Source of the DNA: Panonychus citri
Taxonomy: Eukaryota; Arthropoda; Arachnida; Trombidiformes; Tetranychidae
Assembly (NCBI RefSeq): GCF_014898815.1
Contig: NW_026515542.1
Location: 186,001-250,000 of the forward strand
Length of the DNA stretch: 64,000 bases
Direction of reading: 5' to 3'
Part shown: in pieces, positions 10,808 through 25,200 of the stretch
How positions within the stretch are numbered: position 1 is the stretch's first letter
Layout of the letters: every line of letters begins with the position of its first letter
Made by a program: the position numbers and the translations under genes
Notes under the pieces: generated by a model
What the model was told of the DNA's origin: nothing
Seen by the model: only the letters and a program-made list of their open reading frames with translations
Databases searched by the model: none

Positions 10808-11051
10808 TATCGACGATTCTATCGACAAAGAATCAGAGAAGGCAAATTTAGGAGTTTCGGAAGCTTCGGCGGAAGAGTTGATCGTCAATTGCGCTATAAA
10901 AGCTCTTAATCTAATACAATTCGATCTCATTAATAATCACTAGTGAGGTCAAAATAATAATTTAATTGTTCCTTTGTTCTTGCTAGGATATTCATCGGAA
11001 TCAACTCTACATGATAATGCCAATACTTTTTTTGATGAATTTTCTTATTAA
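10808..11051 (+). pseudogene. Tail fragment of the secreted family (exons 6-7)
   Basis: The segment matches the second half of exon 6 and all of exon 7 of members A and B, including the stop codon and the downstream AATAAA region. The exon 6 donor is lost: the codons for QFE-GT are replaced by sequence lacking GTAA, and there is no upstream part of the gene. It is a truncated relic; its 3' flank matches that of member A better than that of member C. Confidence 0.75.
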
Positions 11052-11744
11052 ACTAAACGGATAAATCGATATCTAAATAATGAATAAACTTTAATTTAAT
11101 TTGCATAATCAAATTGTCATTTACTGATATTTTGACTTTTGAAACCTCTGTAAATGAAGATTATGATGATTGTACGAGTGATCAGTTGATTATAAATCAG
11201 TTAATCATTATAAATTAACCTGATATTTATCTATGTAATTACCTGATAAGTTGTATTATGCTCTGAATTTACATGTAGATTCGCATCACAATTGGTATAT
11301 TTTTTAAAGTTTTTCTTGTTTGATTAACAATTTATTCAATTTGATTGTTGTCCATTTGTTTCTTATATCATTTATTGAGTATAAGAGTTAATCTAATTAA
11401 ACTATTCTCAAGCAATTTAAAGACCTATTCAAATATTTTAATCTGTGATATATGCAAATCAGTTAACCTCAAAAAATAATTGATACGATTGCAAAATCCA
11501 GCAATTAACTATTAATAATTATAATAGTATTATTGTTTTGTTAATTGAATCAGAAAAAAAAAATAAATCAATAAACATGTTATCATATTATTAATATAAT
11601 TAAATGACATTGGTTTAACCTTTCCCGCATTGATGGCATTAGTTATTATCAACTTTTAATATCAATGAACAATTTAATATTAATCCAGTTCTTCTTGAAT
11701 CAACAACAAATTGATTGTGTAAAAAGTAAAACAATTAATTAATC

Positions 11745-12369
11745 ATGTTCTTAACTAAGTTTTTGATTACCTTTGGATTAATAACAATTGCAATTACCGA
11801 TCAATCAGTAAATGAACAATTGCCAACTGATTTAGTTAATGATTTAATGAAAATCGCTCAACGAATCGCCGGTGATCAGGAAAATATTTTCAAATTAACC
11901 AAACAATTAAAGGAGTTTGCTGCTGGTAATCCTGTTGCCCAACAATTGAGCTCTAATCAACGAGGTGAGTAATTAATGATGATTTGAGATGAGATTAAAT
12001 TTCTTAATCAACTAACTGTTTCTTTCCCATTGATCAGCCATTGAACTTGGTAATAAAAATCGCTTAACCCTAAGGGCACCAGAATCAAATCAAATTGGTG
12101 GTAATCCATTGGTCACTTTACAGAGTCGCATCAACGCCTTTTTTGATTCCATGAATCAATTGTTTGATAACATGAGACATATTCTTGAACGATTTCCTGT
12201 TCCGGAAGACACTGACATCGACCCATTGAAAGCGTTACAAACACTAGAGCAACAATTTAAATCTATGTTATCAGGATTACGAGTTGACCAGAACGAGACT
12301 TTAATTGCTGATGTTGATCAGCAACTAATCAGACCATCAGAAAATGATAACAATCAAATTCAAATTTAA
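11745..12369 (+). CDS. Secreted protein of unknown family (183 aa, two exons)
   Basis: Exons 11745-11964 and 12038-12369 join in phase 1 (CGA G|GT, then CAG|CC) to give an open frame of 184 codons. Residues 1-18 (MFLTKFLITFGLITIAIT) form a signal peptide. The rest is hydrophilic and predicted by eye to be mainly helical, with Gln- and Asn-rich stretches, no cysteines and no motif I recognise. It sits next to the tandem secreted family and shares phase-1 splicing but not its repeat motif. Two-exon structure and coding-like composition on both sides of the intron support it as a real gene. Confidence 0.75.
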
Positions 12370-12575
12370 ATCTCGAATTTGTCTTAATATTAATCAACTT
12401 TTTCTTTCTTGATTCAATCTTTATTTCTTCCAATAATTTTAAGCTCTCTTTCTCTCTGTATCCATGATAATTAAATAGTCTCAAAGAAATTTCCAATTAT
12501 CCAATGATTAATTTAAATTGTTTCATTTTCCAAAATTTAATTCAATTCAATTTCGTTCAAATTTTCGTTTCCAAT

Positions 12576-12590
12576 CACTAGATGGCGCCA
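12576..12590 (+). promoter_or_regulatory. CTCF-like motif
   Basis: CACTAGATGGCGCCA fits the conserved CTCF core (CCASYAGRKGGCRS) at nearly every position. It lies in otherwise AT-rich intergenic DNA between the secreted cluster and the cyclase gene. A second, oppositely oriented match is at 34838-34852. Motif match only; occupancy is inferred. Confidence 0.45.
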
Positions 12591-14695
12591 ACATCTTAAT
12601 TACTTTTCTTTAATAATTAATTGTTATTGAGTCTTAATTGTTTGATTTACTTACTATGTTGTAAAGTGATGATAACAATCAAATAATTTTGTGGGATAAT
12701 TGATTGGAAATCATAATATTTCAAGGTTTTGTATTAATAGTTGATTCAATTTCTTTTCCTGTTGATAATTAGTAAACTGATGGAGCAATTAGTTGATTGT
12801 TCCAGGATAGACATCGGACTACTTTTAAAGTAATCATTGTGTATAGTGATTAGTTAAATTATCCTTAAATTGAGCTAATGTTGAAAGCTTTTAAGGTAAA
12901 CTCAAGGACCGAAGTATTTTTCACTTAGACTTTGATTGTTGCCATTTTCTAACTAATCAAGTTGGTAAAAAAAGGGATTGGACTGAATTAGATTCTGTCC
13001 AATCCTAGGATAATTGTAGTAGTTTATCTTGATTGTAACCAGAATAATTAAATGATGAACGGTATGAACTTGGAAACTCAAGATTAAAATAATAATCATT
13101 AAGTCTAGTGAGTTAACGACGGTAGTTTATCATTTTAGGAAGTCAATCTATCCCCATAATCTAATTGTGATTGATTGAGTTCAATGTAAATCGCTACAAT
13201 TTAAGTGAAGTTGATCCATTTCTTGACAATTAAGCGGCCTCTAAATTGGTATATTTAAATGCTGCCATAAGCCTAACTGCACATAAATGATTCCAAGCTT
13301 AAAAAGAAATGGTTAATGTGAGGTCAACCTAATGGATTAGGGAGAGATTAAGCTGATAGTCAACTTGAAGGGAGGAAAGTGTAAAGGTTATTAAGATGGT
13401 GAGGAGAGAGAGAGAGAGAAAGAGAGAAAGATGAAAACAAAACGGAACAAATTTCCAATAAAATGAGTCCAAACGCTCACTCAGTATAGAAAATACCAAG
13501 ACTCATGAATAAGAAGTACCAAAGATTAAGAAGATGACGTTTTCTTAAGTAATTTTAAAGGATTAACTGGATAATCAAATGATACGAAATAACAACTTGA
13601 CCATGAACTTGATTGAATCGCCATTAACCGTTTTGTCATGTAAAAAGTAATCAGACCAAAAGAGTAGCACGTTAAATGAATTTGGGTTAACAGTTTGTTT
13701 TGAAAAGAGAAAAGAACAAAAAATCAAAATCAAAATGGTTGATTAGAAAGAGAGACAAACACAAGTAAGAGATCAAAGGATTAATATAGAAAAAGAAAGA
13801 AAATTAGATTTACCTGTTGAGAGAATGGTAATTGTTGATGTTAAATATAAAAGATCAATCTAATTGTGATTATCGCTGATGATGGAAATTAATTAACTTG
13901 AAACGTTATATGTTGGAAACAAATTTTCCTCAATGTTTTGCTTTTCGTTACCAGTGAATATGAGATTACCTTGAGGAGAGAAAGAGAATTGCAAGATAAA
14001 TAGAAAGAGAAAAAACAAAAGAAAGAGAATTAAAAAAATGTCGACATAATAGAGAGAGAGAGAGAGAGAGAGAGATAAAACACGAGGAAGACACGAAGAG
14101 AAGATGAAGATGATGATGAGAGAGAGAGAAGAAAATGAAGTAAAATTCAAATGAGAAGAATTTTTATTTTTAGTGAGAATATAAAAGAAAGAGAAAAAGA
14201 GAAAGTAGACAGAGAAGAAGAAAAAATAATAGAAAGAGAAAAAGAGAATCTGTTTTTTCCCTTTTCCTTTTTTTCTTCTCTCTTCCTGATTCTCTTTTTT
14301 CTCTTCTCTCTCTTTTATATTCTCCCTCCCCCAACATTCTCTCTTTCATCTTCTTCTATCTTTTGGTGTCGCTTCTCATGAGAGAAAAAGAAGAGAAAAA
14401 AAAAGTAAGAGGAAAAGAGAATCAAAGTTATTGAAGAACTTGGTGCAAAACAAAGTTTTCTCTTCATCATCACCATCACATCTTCATCTTGGTTACTTTT
14501 ATTTTCTCATCTTTTTCCCTTTTTTTTAATATTCTTTTCATCATCATCATCATCACAACCAGAGGTTACAAGCATTTACCTGTGTGGCTAATTGTGTTTC
14601 CATTTCTGTGTCACCACCAATTCGGTCACTAAATTTACCATCAAGATCATCAAGTTAACTGTCTTTTGACGTTATTTTTTTCTCTCTCTCACTTA

Positions 14696-14748
<53 letters not shown>

Positions 14749-15687
14749 AATTTTGTTGTGGTTGTTTTTTTACCTGTTGACGGTTTACTTTTTCTGGTGT
14801 TTCTGTGTAAATCAACAGTTTATTTATCATCACTGTTTCTCTATCTCATTTAGTTGCTATGTTATCAACAATTCTTAGCTAATTGATACTTAATATTGGC
14901 TTTTTTTTTGCTTATCTTTTGTTTATACCTTTTGGTGTTTTCTTTTGCCTGTAGATTGTTGTTAATCATCATCACCATCAGAACATGAAAGTGATTCATT
15001 TTTTGTTCTATTCTCTTTTTTTTCTCAATATTTGGCTTTGAATAATTACATCTCATCTTCTTTAATCAACCACAATCTGCAAAAGATTCATCTCCGGAAT
15101 TTAATGATTAGTTGTTAACCCAATAAGTGGAAGATACAACAACCACAACTACAACAATCTACTTGTTGATGCAGATACATTATAATTGCTGTTAATCATT
15201 TAAGTGCATCATCATCATCATTGATCATTTTATGTTTCAATTTTTCACTCAATATAATTATTACCACTATTCAAAAGTGATTCCTTCTAATTGTTTACAT
15301 ATTGATTGTTACAAGATTGTGGTTGTAATTAGCGGAATAAACAATTATTACTACAATTGTTTATTAGATTGGTGGCAAAGTGAATATTTTTTTTATTCTA
15401 ATTTCGGTTATCATCATCATCTTACCAATTTTTGCTCTTGTTATTTGACTACGCGTCAAGTTACCATCATTATCATCATTACCATTACTATTATAATAAT
15501 TTGTAACATCTCTGTTTCTTTCAGCAACACTATCAACATCTTAATTGTTATCTATCTTTCATCAACAACAAGTTCCACCATCGGTTTTAATAATAATAAT
15601 AATCATCGTCATCATAGCAATAATAGTAATTATAACAACAACACCTCTGCCTCAATTAATAACTCACCTACTTCAAGATGCCTTTAA
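12591..15687. other. Intergenic and cyclase 5' leader, purine/pyrimidine-rich repeats
   Basis: No gene is supported. From about 13390 to 14440 the + strand is dominated by GA-rich tracts, then by CT-rich tracts, including (GA)n at 14050-14075. CAT/ATC runs are frequent from 14460. The segment from about 15551 is part of the block copied at 3531-4580, so it probably belongs to the cyclase 5' leader. Confidence 0.5.
14701..14748. repeat. (CT)n-(CA)n microsatellite
   Basis: About 16 CT units pass directly into about 8 CA units. Confidence 0.95.
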
Positions 15688-16227
15688 ATGTTTACCTACA
15701 CCACAGTAACTCAATCATCAACCTTATACCCAGAACTTTATCAACAATCAACACCTCAATTTCCACCTTTATCCCTACCAATACCTCAACAGTATCAAAA
15801 GTCATCAATAAACAGTGTCAATTTAGAAAAGAGTCAACAGCAATTAACATCAAGGTCTCCAATGGACAACAATACAATTGCAAATCAAGAAATTATTACC
15901 TTTATAAACAGAGAATCAATAAACTCAACAGGTTATCAACAGAAAAAAATTCACAACTCATCTCAACTAAATCAACAACAACAACAACAACACCAATTAA
16001 TTGCTGCCACCACTATTACCACAATACAAACCATTCCCGCCACCATAATCAGCACCTCAAAAGATACAATCAACTTGAAATTACCAATATTAAAAGAAGA
16101 ACAGTTAACAATCAAAAGATTAACAAAAGAAAAAAAAACTCACAACATCGAACCATCTATAAGATTAATTTCCCATCCATATCAATATTATCGAGAAAAA
16201 TTTACCTTTAATCATGATAGATACTTA

Positions 16228-19200
16228 ATGAGGACAATCAACAAGTTATTCACAATTAACTTAACCTTGTCCTTACTACTTGTTTTAATACTTTCTACTA
16301 ATCTCCCAACAGTACAATCAACAGTTTCCAATGGACAAACTGGATCAAGTAACTATCTTATTCCTCATCAATCACTTGATCATAACAACAGAAACGGTGT
16401 CAATACTTTGTATTCTCAACGATTAACAACATCACCATCATCATCATCATCATCATCATCATCGTCGTCGTCCATACAATCATCATCATCACAAATTAAT
16501 TCTCCTTCTTCTTCATCATCTTATTTTTCACCTGATCCATCAGGAAATGTCACCACCATTGAAGCCTCATCTTCATCGTCAACCAATGATAGTTGCCCAG
16601 TTTTCCCAAGTTTCGAGTGGCCACCCGATTGTCCAGTTGAACCAGTTCTTAAAATTGGTTATCTAACCAACATTTATGGTCGTGATAATCCTAAACGTCA
16701 AGGTTTGGTCATTTCCGGTGCCATTACCTATGCCATTGAGAAAATCAATTCCAATTCAAGTTTTCTTAATGGTACCCGACTTGAATTCATTTACAATGAT
16801 ACCCTTGGTGAAACTTTAAAAAGTACAGCGGCAATGTTATATCAATGGTCTAAAGGTGTTATCGGTTTTATTGGTCCTGAAGATTCATGTGATGTTGAGG
16901 CCACTATAGCGGCATCACTTAAGATTCCAATGATTAGTTATAAATGTGCTGATTCCAAGGTTTCTAGGAAAGATTTTTATTCAACCTTTGCTCGTACCTA
17001 TCCACCTGATACTCAGGTTATTAGATCGGTAATCGCTCTTCTTGATTATTATAAATGGATGAAATTTTCTATCATATATGAGGAAACACCTCAATATACA
17101 ATTGTCGCTAAAAGTTTAGCTCATCGAGCTGCATCAGCTCGTTTTAAAATTAATTCTGAAAGATCATTTGGAAATTATTTCGCTTGTTGTGAAGATAAAC
17201 AGACTTGCTGTGTCAACCCTTTTCTATCAATTATCGAGGAGACTCATAAAAGTACACGAATCTATGTGTTTCTAGGTGGAATTCGTGATCTCATCAAAAT
17301 GCTTCTGGTCATGGAGATTAAAAATTTACTCGAAAATGGTGAATACATGATAATTTATGTTGATTTTGAATCTTATGAGGAGAGTCATTCATATAAGTAT
17401 ATTTGGCGAAGTGAAATGTCCAAAGATGATGTTCGAGCAACCCTAGAAGCGGCAAGATCTCTCCTGGTTATTGTTCCTTCACCACCAAGGGGTCAAGATT
17501 ATTCTTTCTTCGAGGATAAGGTTCGATTCTACAATGGTCAACCACCTTTCAATTTTCCCACTCCTTTCGGCGAAATGAACATGAAAAAACATATCACCAT
17601 TTTTGCTTCCTACCTTTACGATGCTGTAATGCTTTACGCTGAAGCTCTGGCTTCCATGTTGGTGGATAAAGTTTGCCCACGAAATGGTACTGAAGTTATT
17701 CGTCGCATTATTGCTCGTAAACGTTATCAATCGGTGACCGGAACTTGGATGTTAATAGATGAAAATGGAGATGTTGAGGGTAACTATACGGTTTTGTCGC
17801 TTCTAAATGCTGGTTCTGTTATCAATCTAACGGGAATTCGTAATATAACTTTTCATCAGTTAATGTTACCTATGGGTTCATTTGAATACGATGAGACCAA
17901 AAATCAGACCGTTTTCCGTTTACATGAAAAAGTTGCTTGGGTCTCAGGAAAACCACCAGTTGATGAGCCGCCGTGTGGATTTGATGGTTCAAAGTGTTTC
18001 GGTCCAGAAAACAATCAACGGGAAATAATAGCCGGTATACTTGCTGGTCTATTTATAACAACATTCCTGATAACCACGATTACTTATCGTAATTGGAAAT
18101 ACGAGCAAGAAATTGCTGGTCTGTTGTGGAAAATTCAACTTCGTGAATTAAATTTATACTACAATGAATCAAGTCCACTTTCCGCTTCTCGAGCATCTTT
18201 TGGTTCGGTTGTTTCTGGTGAGTCTCGATTGTTACATCAAGTTTACACTCAAACGGCAATTTATCGGGGAACCATGGTGGCCGTTAAAGAGTTACGATTT
18301 AGTCGTAAATCAATTGACCTTCCCAGAGAAATTAAGAAAGAGATGAAACTTTTGAAGGAGATACATCATGATAAAATTAATCCATTTATCGGCGCTTACA
18401 TTGAACCAAATTGTGTCTACATAGTTACCGAATATTGTGCCAAAGGTAGTCTACAGGATATTCTTGAGAATCCTAATCTTAAACTTGATGGGATGTTTAT
18501 CGCTTCCCTTGTTTTTGACCTTATCTCAGCGATGATTTACCTTCACGAGTCGGACATTAAAGTTCATGGTAATCTTAAATCGACCAATTGTCTGATAACA
18601 TCTCGATGGGTTCTACAGGTAACCGATTTTGGTCTTCATCAGTTACGTAAATCAGCTGATCAGGGATCAACCGACAGTTCGGAAAACTATTATCGCTCAT
18701 TGTTGTACACTTCACCTGAACTATTAAGAGAACCTCAGGTCAAAGGAACACAAAAAAGTGATGTCTATGCATTTGCGATTATCTTACATGAGATAATTGT
18801 TCGTGAAGGTCCATTTAACCTTAATTCACCGGAAAACAAATTTACCGCCTGTGATATTATTGCCAAAGTGACCCGACAACCCGCCGGTGTTGATGAGGAT
18901 TCTCCCTTTCGACCTAACATTCAAGTGGTCCTTCAATGTCAAGAGTATATAATCAATACGATGAAAGACTGTTGGTCCGAGTATTCCGATTATCGACCTG
19001 ATTTTCGCTCCATCCGAACCCGCCTTAAAAAGATGCGCGTTGGTTTAAAGGCCAACATAATGGATAATATGATGGCCATGATGGAAAAGTATGCCAATAA
19101 TTTAGAGGAATTAGTTGAAGAAAGAACAGAACAATTAGCTGAAGAGAAAAAGAAAACGGAATCACTTTTAGATCGTATGTTACCCAAATCGGTGGCCGCT

Positions 19201-22200
19201 CAATTGGTCAGAGGTGAATGTGTTATCCCTGAAACTTTTGATGCAGTGACCATATTTTTCAGTGACATCGTTGGATTTACTGCAATGTCCGCTGAATCCA
19301 CACCCATGGAAGTGGTCACTTTTCTCAATGATTTGTATACTCTATTTGACTCCATTATAACCAATTATGATGTCTATAAGGTTGAAACCATAGGTGATGC
19401 TTATATGGTGGTCAGTGGACTTCCCATAAGAAATGGTGATAAACATGCATCTGAAATCGCCTCAATGGCATTGGAATTACTTGATTCGGTTAAAGCATTC
19501 AGAATTCACCATAGATCAGATGAAACACTTCAACTAAGAATCGGGATCCATACAGGTAACTATTTATTACAATTTCATTTAATCAATGATTACAAACTAC
19601 TAACCAGAGTAAAGATGATGTTAATTGTATTCGAAAATTTGACAATTTATCAATTAGAGACCAGTGAAAGTGAAAGTGAAAGCATTTGTTTGGTGATCAA
19701 TTAATTTATTCCACTAATTGCTGGATTTAATTTTTTTTAAAAATCAAACAATCTAGTCTAATACAATATAGTAGTAACATCATGTCAACAAAAATCAGTT
19801 GATTGTTGTGAATTACAGCAATTTACGGTCACCTCACATTCACACACATAATTAAAAGTGCTACAGATTTCAATCAGTTTTGACAATCAGTTACTAAAGT
19901 CTTAAAATCTTCCTTGGTGATTAAGCTTGATAATCAAAAAAGTTAATCTACTAATTGTTAATTACATTTAAGTTATTAATAAATGATTAACCGTGAAAAT
20001 ATCGCAATATCAAATCATTAATAGCAGTAAACACGGATTAAATTAGAAAAAAACATCATTCCCATTTACAAATGGCATAATAATTAAATCATATTTCCCC
20101 AACTATTTAATTGTTGATAGTTTCCGGCTTTTGTTTCATTCTGTATTCAATTGCTTACATATGAATAATTAATTATAACCTGAAACCATTTCCCTTTTAC
20201 TTAATAACAATTATTAATGATAATATTATTACTGTTGACATGATTGATGTTAATAGTTACCTTGTTGTTATTATTATTTTTTTTGTTCATCAACAATATA
20301 TAATTTACAAGGGTAACAAGTATGTTAAATTAATCAACTATTAACTAACTGAGATGAGTTAATTGTAAGACGATAACCTTGTCACTCCTTAAACTATTGA
20401 TGATTTTACGGAACTAATTTGATTCATTATTGTTATGTATTAATAATATTGTGAATTCAACAGTAAACCAATTGAAATAATTGATCAACTAGAGTTTAAA
20501 TGATTAAGGTAATCATGTTTAACCATAAGTTTGATTATATTATAACGATATCACTTAACAATCGTTAGCAATTAACTAATGATCATTTTCTGTTTACCTG
20601 TTTTATGTATAAACCAAGTACTTGTTGAGAGGTTTCTTATTTTATCAGCAGTGGATTAGTTAATTGTTAATTGTTGGCGTGCTAGTAATTCAATTGCTTT
20701 TTTTTGATAGAAAAGAGGAAGTGGTGATTATAATTAAGAGAGTTTAAATTTCCCAAAATAATACAGTTGATGGAAAGAGAAAAGACTTAAATTGTTATCC
20801 AATTGCAATCTAATAAGTATCAACCTTTTGATTAACCTAAATAATTGATTATTTGATGTTAATCATCTGTTAGATTGTTAGTTGCTATTTTCCATTCATT
20901 CTGTTCTCAATCAATTACCTTATCATATTTTTTTGATTACAATTAAGTAGATATTTAATTTTTCCATGCATTTAGAGTACAACAAATCTGAGCAACAATT
21001 GAGATCATCTTAAATTATGATAATCATTAAATGTTTGTACTTTTCACTCACGCAAACATCAAGCAAATCATTGATCATCTGAGTGATTAAGATTATTTTT
21101 CAATCATAATTAGGTTTAACCAACAAAATGATAACCTATGTGAGCTTTTTGATTCTGATTGATCATCTCACTTGAATATCTATCTACAAATCTAAACAAT
21201 CAATACCAATCAAGTTGTTGTTATTCATTAGATTTTGTAATCATCAATGTTCATATAATTGCACAATTGGTTAATTATTATTGTACATATCCTTAAAATA
21301 CAGAATAATCATAAGTTAATCCTAAAAATAAATCGTAATCCTGAAAAATTTAGAGGTCATTTCTCATCGGACTACCAGAAAAATACTCTAAACTTAAACT
21401 TCAGTGAGTTAATTAATTTAAAATTCACGAAATCAAGTACGAATCAAAATCCTCTATTTAATCATTGAGGCCATTCAAATGACCTTCTAAGTTAATAATA
21501 ATAATCTCAAGTCTCTCAAACTCATGGTACCAAGAAAATTGATTATAAAATAGCGGATTAGTATTGTATAATATATCTTTGCATCCAATTGTAATTAATT
21601 GTTAATTTGTCTCTCTCAATGTTGACTTGAAATGAAAAAACGAAAAATCGAAATACGAAAATCGTTAATCCAAATGGGATATTGGGGTTGTTATATTTTC
21701 TGTGATTAACTTAATCGTTATACTTTCAGTAATCATTTGTGACCCAGTGTGATATAAACAATAGGTTAATTTTATTTACAAGCTAATTTACTTTACCTTT
21801 AATTAACTATCTTGTTAATTGTTACTTCAATCAAAAACCATAGCAATTATACTGGTACATCTATTAATAATACTATCATTTATTTATGTAGATTTACCCA
21901 AATGAAATTGAATGATTGAATAATACTCTTATGGGAATTGATTAATCACAATTAGACTTATATATTGTGTTATCGATAAATTAATATAACAAAAATTGAC
22001 ACAATCAATTGTCATTTTCAATGATTTAGTTGATATATAATTTTAATCATGATTGTTAGAGAAACACACCAAATCCAATTTCAGTTGATCCTCAACAATT
22101 TAGCTCAAGGATTGATGGTGACAAACTTGATAATAATAATGATATAACATCTCAAGTGTAACTCATATTATCATGATAGTGATGATGATGATGATGATCA

Positions 22201-25200
22201 TCATCATCATCATCATGATCCAATGTTCATTAAATTTTTTTTTGAACAACATCAACTTGAAAAATAAATATATCAAAAAAAGTAATCATTGTTTACATCT
22301 TGAGGGCTTATTATCATCATGATAAATCATTTCATGATGATATTGAATTTACTCACAAAATGTTAGTTACAATTTAATATGTTTTGGTCAACAATCAACT
22401 TGATGATAATATTATTATCCACTACTAGAGTTTGATGTAAACTACCCCACCCATTTCTGAGTAAATATTGAAGCTATTGAACATTTCGTTGAATTTTGAA
22501 CATGCGATAAACTCATGATGATGAATTTTCATGATAAATTATATAAAACTTTCTGCAATTTAAATCAATTCTTGGTCACAACTATGTTAATTACTTTTTC
22601 CTTTTGCGAAAAGTGTTTACTACTAATTCTTGGCTGATTAGTTTAAAGAGCTTAATCAACAAGGTTGACATGATTGATTTTATTACGACAATTAGATTGT
22701 AAAATTGTTCAATTTGATTGGTGATTACTGATTAGTTTTTCTTTATGGTCAAACTAATTTTAACAATACAATTTGTTGTTGTTATTGATTTGATGTTGAC
22801 ATTGGATAGATTGATAAGAGAAAATGTTGATTGTTGATGTATGATTAGTGAAGTAAAAATAATGTTGATTGTTGACAAAATAGAAAATCAATTCTAATTG
22901 TTTAGTTAACTATTTTGCTTGATAATCTATTTTTTTGAGATGGAAATAGGAAATGACTTTAATCTCTTACCTTGATGATGTTTTCTCCTCACATTATTAT
23001 TATTATTATTTTTCCTCAGAATTAATTGTCATCACAATTCAATCGATTAAATTATAATTATTTTGATTCCATGAATTCAATCATGATGAGAATTAAATTG
23101 TTGACAATTGATTGGTAATTTCCAGGCTTAAATTACTTTACTCTTGTTACCGTTAACTTTTTTAACTTTTCTTAATGATTGTTAACCTATTTTTGGATCA
23201 ATCTTTTTGATTTCAGTTAATCACTTTTTCTCATTGTTAATAGTAAACAATTTAATTTACTTGATAATCAATGGTCATCACAACCATATCATCATTTTAT
23301 CATCATCATCATCAACTTCATCAATTTAATGATTAAATCCATCAACCATATAATCAATTATGGTTTGTTGATGATGAGTAAATAATCAACAGTTACAACA
23401 ATTTAAATAAAACTTAATCAATTGCTACTCATTGTTATTTATTATGACATGTTAATTGTCAATCTTAATAGTTAGTTTTGCTCAACGATTTATTTAATTG
23501 TCATCATATTTCTTTCCTTATTCAATAATAACATTATATAATTATCATCTCTTGATTATCAAGATAAATGTTAGTAAAAAAAAATAAACGGACGAAAGTG
23601 AATTAACCTTGAAATTGTTAATTAACTAATAACCTTGTTAAATCAACTCTTGCCTTCTTGATTGTTAACAGTTAATAAATTGTTAACTGGACAATAAGTA
23701 TGTTTGTGTTAATATAATAATACTTGAAATAGATTTTGTCTTAATTGTTCAACCTTGACATGATTTTCATAATAATAATCACCAATTTATTTATACAAAT
23801 TAGTGACTCTTTTTCCCAAAAACTTTTCATCATTTGAATTTAAATTGTTATTACATCAAATCGACCTACAAAAGTTGTAGTAACAATTTAAATAGACTCA
23901 CAATTAATATTTACCATTGATTTAAAAGGTAAATGATTAGACATTTAAATGGGTGCGTCTTTTATTTATAATAATTGTTTATATCATGTCTTTACACTCA
24001 TTGTTACATATTAGATGTTTTAATCAATTGACCATTTGCAATTAATTAAGAATCAGTAAAAAAGTGGATTTTAAGAGAGAGAGAGAGAGAAGCTTGCTTT
24101 TTTGTCTAGTTGATTGTTGAAAAAAAGAGATGAAAAAATAACAATCATCGAAATGGTTGTCAGGTAATTGAAATTGATTGAGCTTGAATATTATTTTTTT
24201 TGTTGGTGTTTCTTCATGATAATTGTTATTGTTTTTAAGGTTTTCAGTGAATCGAATCAGTATTTGTTGTTTACATCAGTATATGGACCTTTCAGAGGGA
24301 GAGAGAGAAAGGAAGACAATTTTTTTTGTATCTTCTTTCTTATTGTCCATTATAATTGATGTGTTTCTCATCGCTTTTTGTTGTTCAAAGGTGGGCCAGG
24401 AAATCGTTTTTGTTTTCCAATAAGAAGATTCAAGGATGATGATTATGCTCAATATTCATGGAAGATATAAAACTGGATCAGTAGATTTAGAATTAGTTTC
24501 CAAGTTGGACATGAGACGATTATCATATCGTTGTTTGCATTTAGTAGAAGGAAAAAAGTTACAAAAAAGACAAGAGAGGAAAAGGAGAAAGAGCTTGAAG
24601 CTCAATTAGTTGATTTTCAGGCAGCTCAAAGATTCAGAATTGTATTAGAAAAAAAGAATCTGTTTTCTTATGAAAAAAAAAGCAATTAAGAAAAAGCAAG
24701 AAAAATTCAGTAGTAGCAAAATTTTGTGCAAAAGGGACTGAAAAGACTGTCGTAGTAATGATTTAAGCGTAAATTATGTATATTTGTTTTGTTTTGAAAG
24801 TGAGTTTTTTTGTGTGTGTAAATAGGTTTGCATTAAAATTGCAAAAGGTGGGTCAGGATGATTGTTGTCATATGATAAGTGATGGAAAAGTGGATCGTTT
24901 TTTTTTTGTCAACTCAATGTACTTTTATAAGCAGATGAGAGGATGAAGGTGGATGAGAATGGAGATAAAAATGTCATGGATGTTTCAGGTCATGTTGAAG
25001 ATTGGTTTTTTTGAGTAAGTGAATTTAGAAGAGCGTCAATTAGAGAGAGAAAGATGAGTTTTATGATGAATGATGATGTATTTGTGTTGATTTGATTTAA
25101 AATTGATTCGGTTTTGAAAGAGTTGAATCAATTTTAGAATCAAATTCTGGGTTTATAAGCAAGTGTTGGTGAAACGTCCATGTCTGTACATATGATGGGT

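Noticed and set aside
14151..14381. Open frames over the purine/pyrimidine tracts
   Set aside because: Both strands are open only because GA/CT repeats contain no stop codons.
15232..15687. Open frame upstream of the cyclase
   Set aside because: Composition is Tyr/Ser/Asn/His from ATT/ATC/CAT runs, with no signal peptide or motif; overlaps the probable cyclase leader.
22170..22220. CRISPR-like or tandem array
   Set aside because: It is a trinucleotide palindrome with no spacers; CRISPR arrays are not expected in a eukaryotic nuclear genome.
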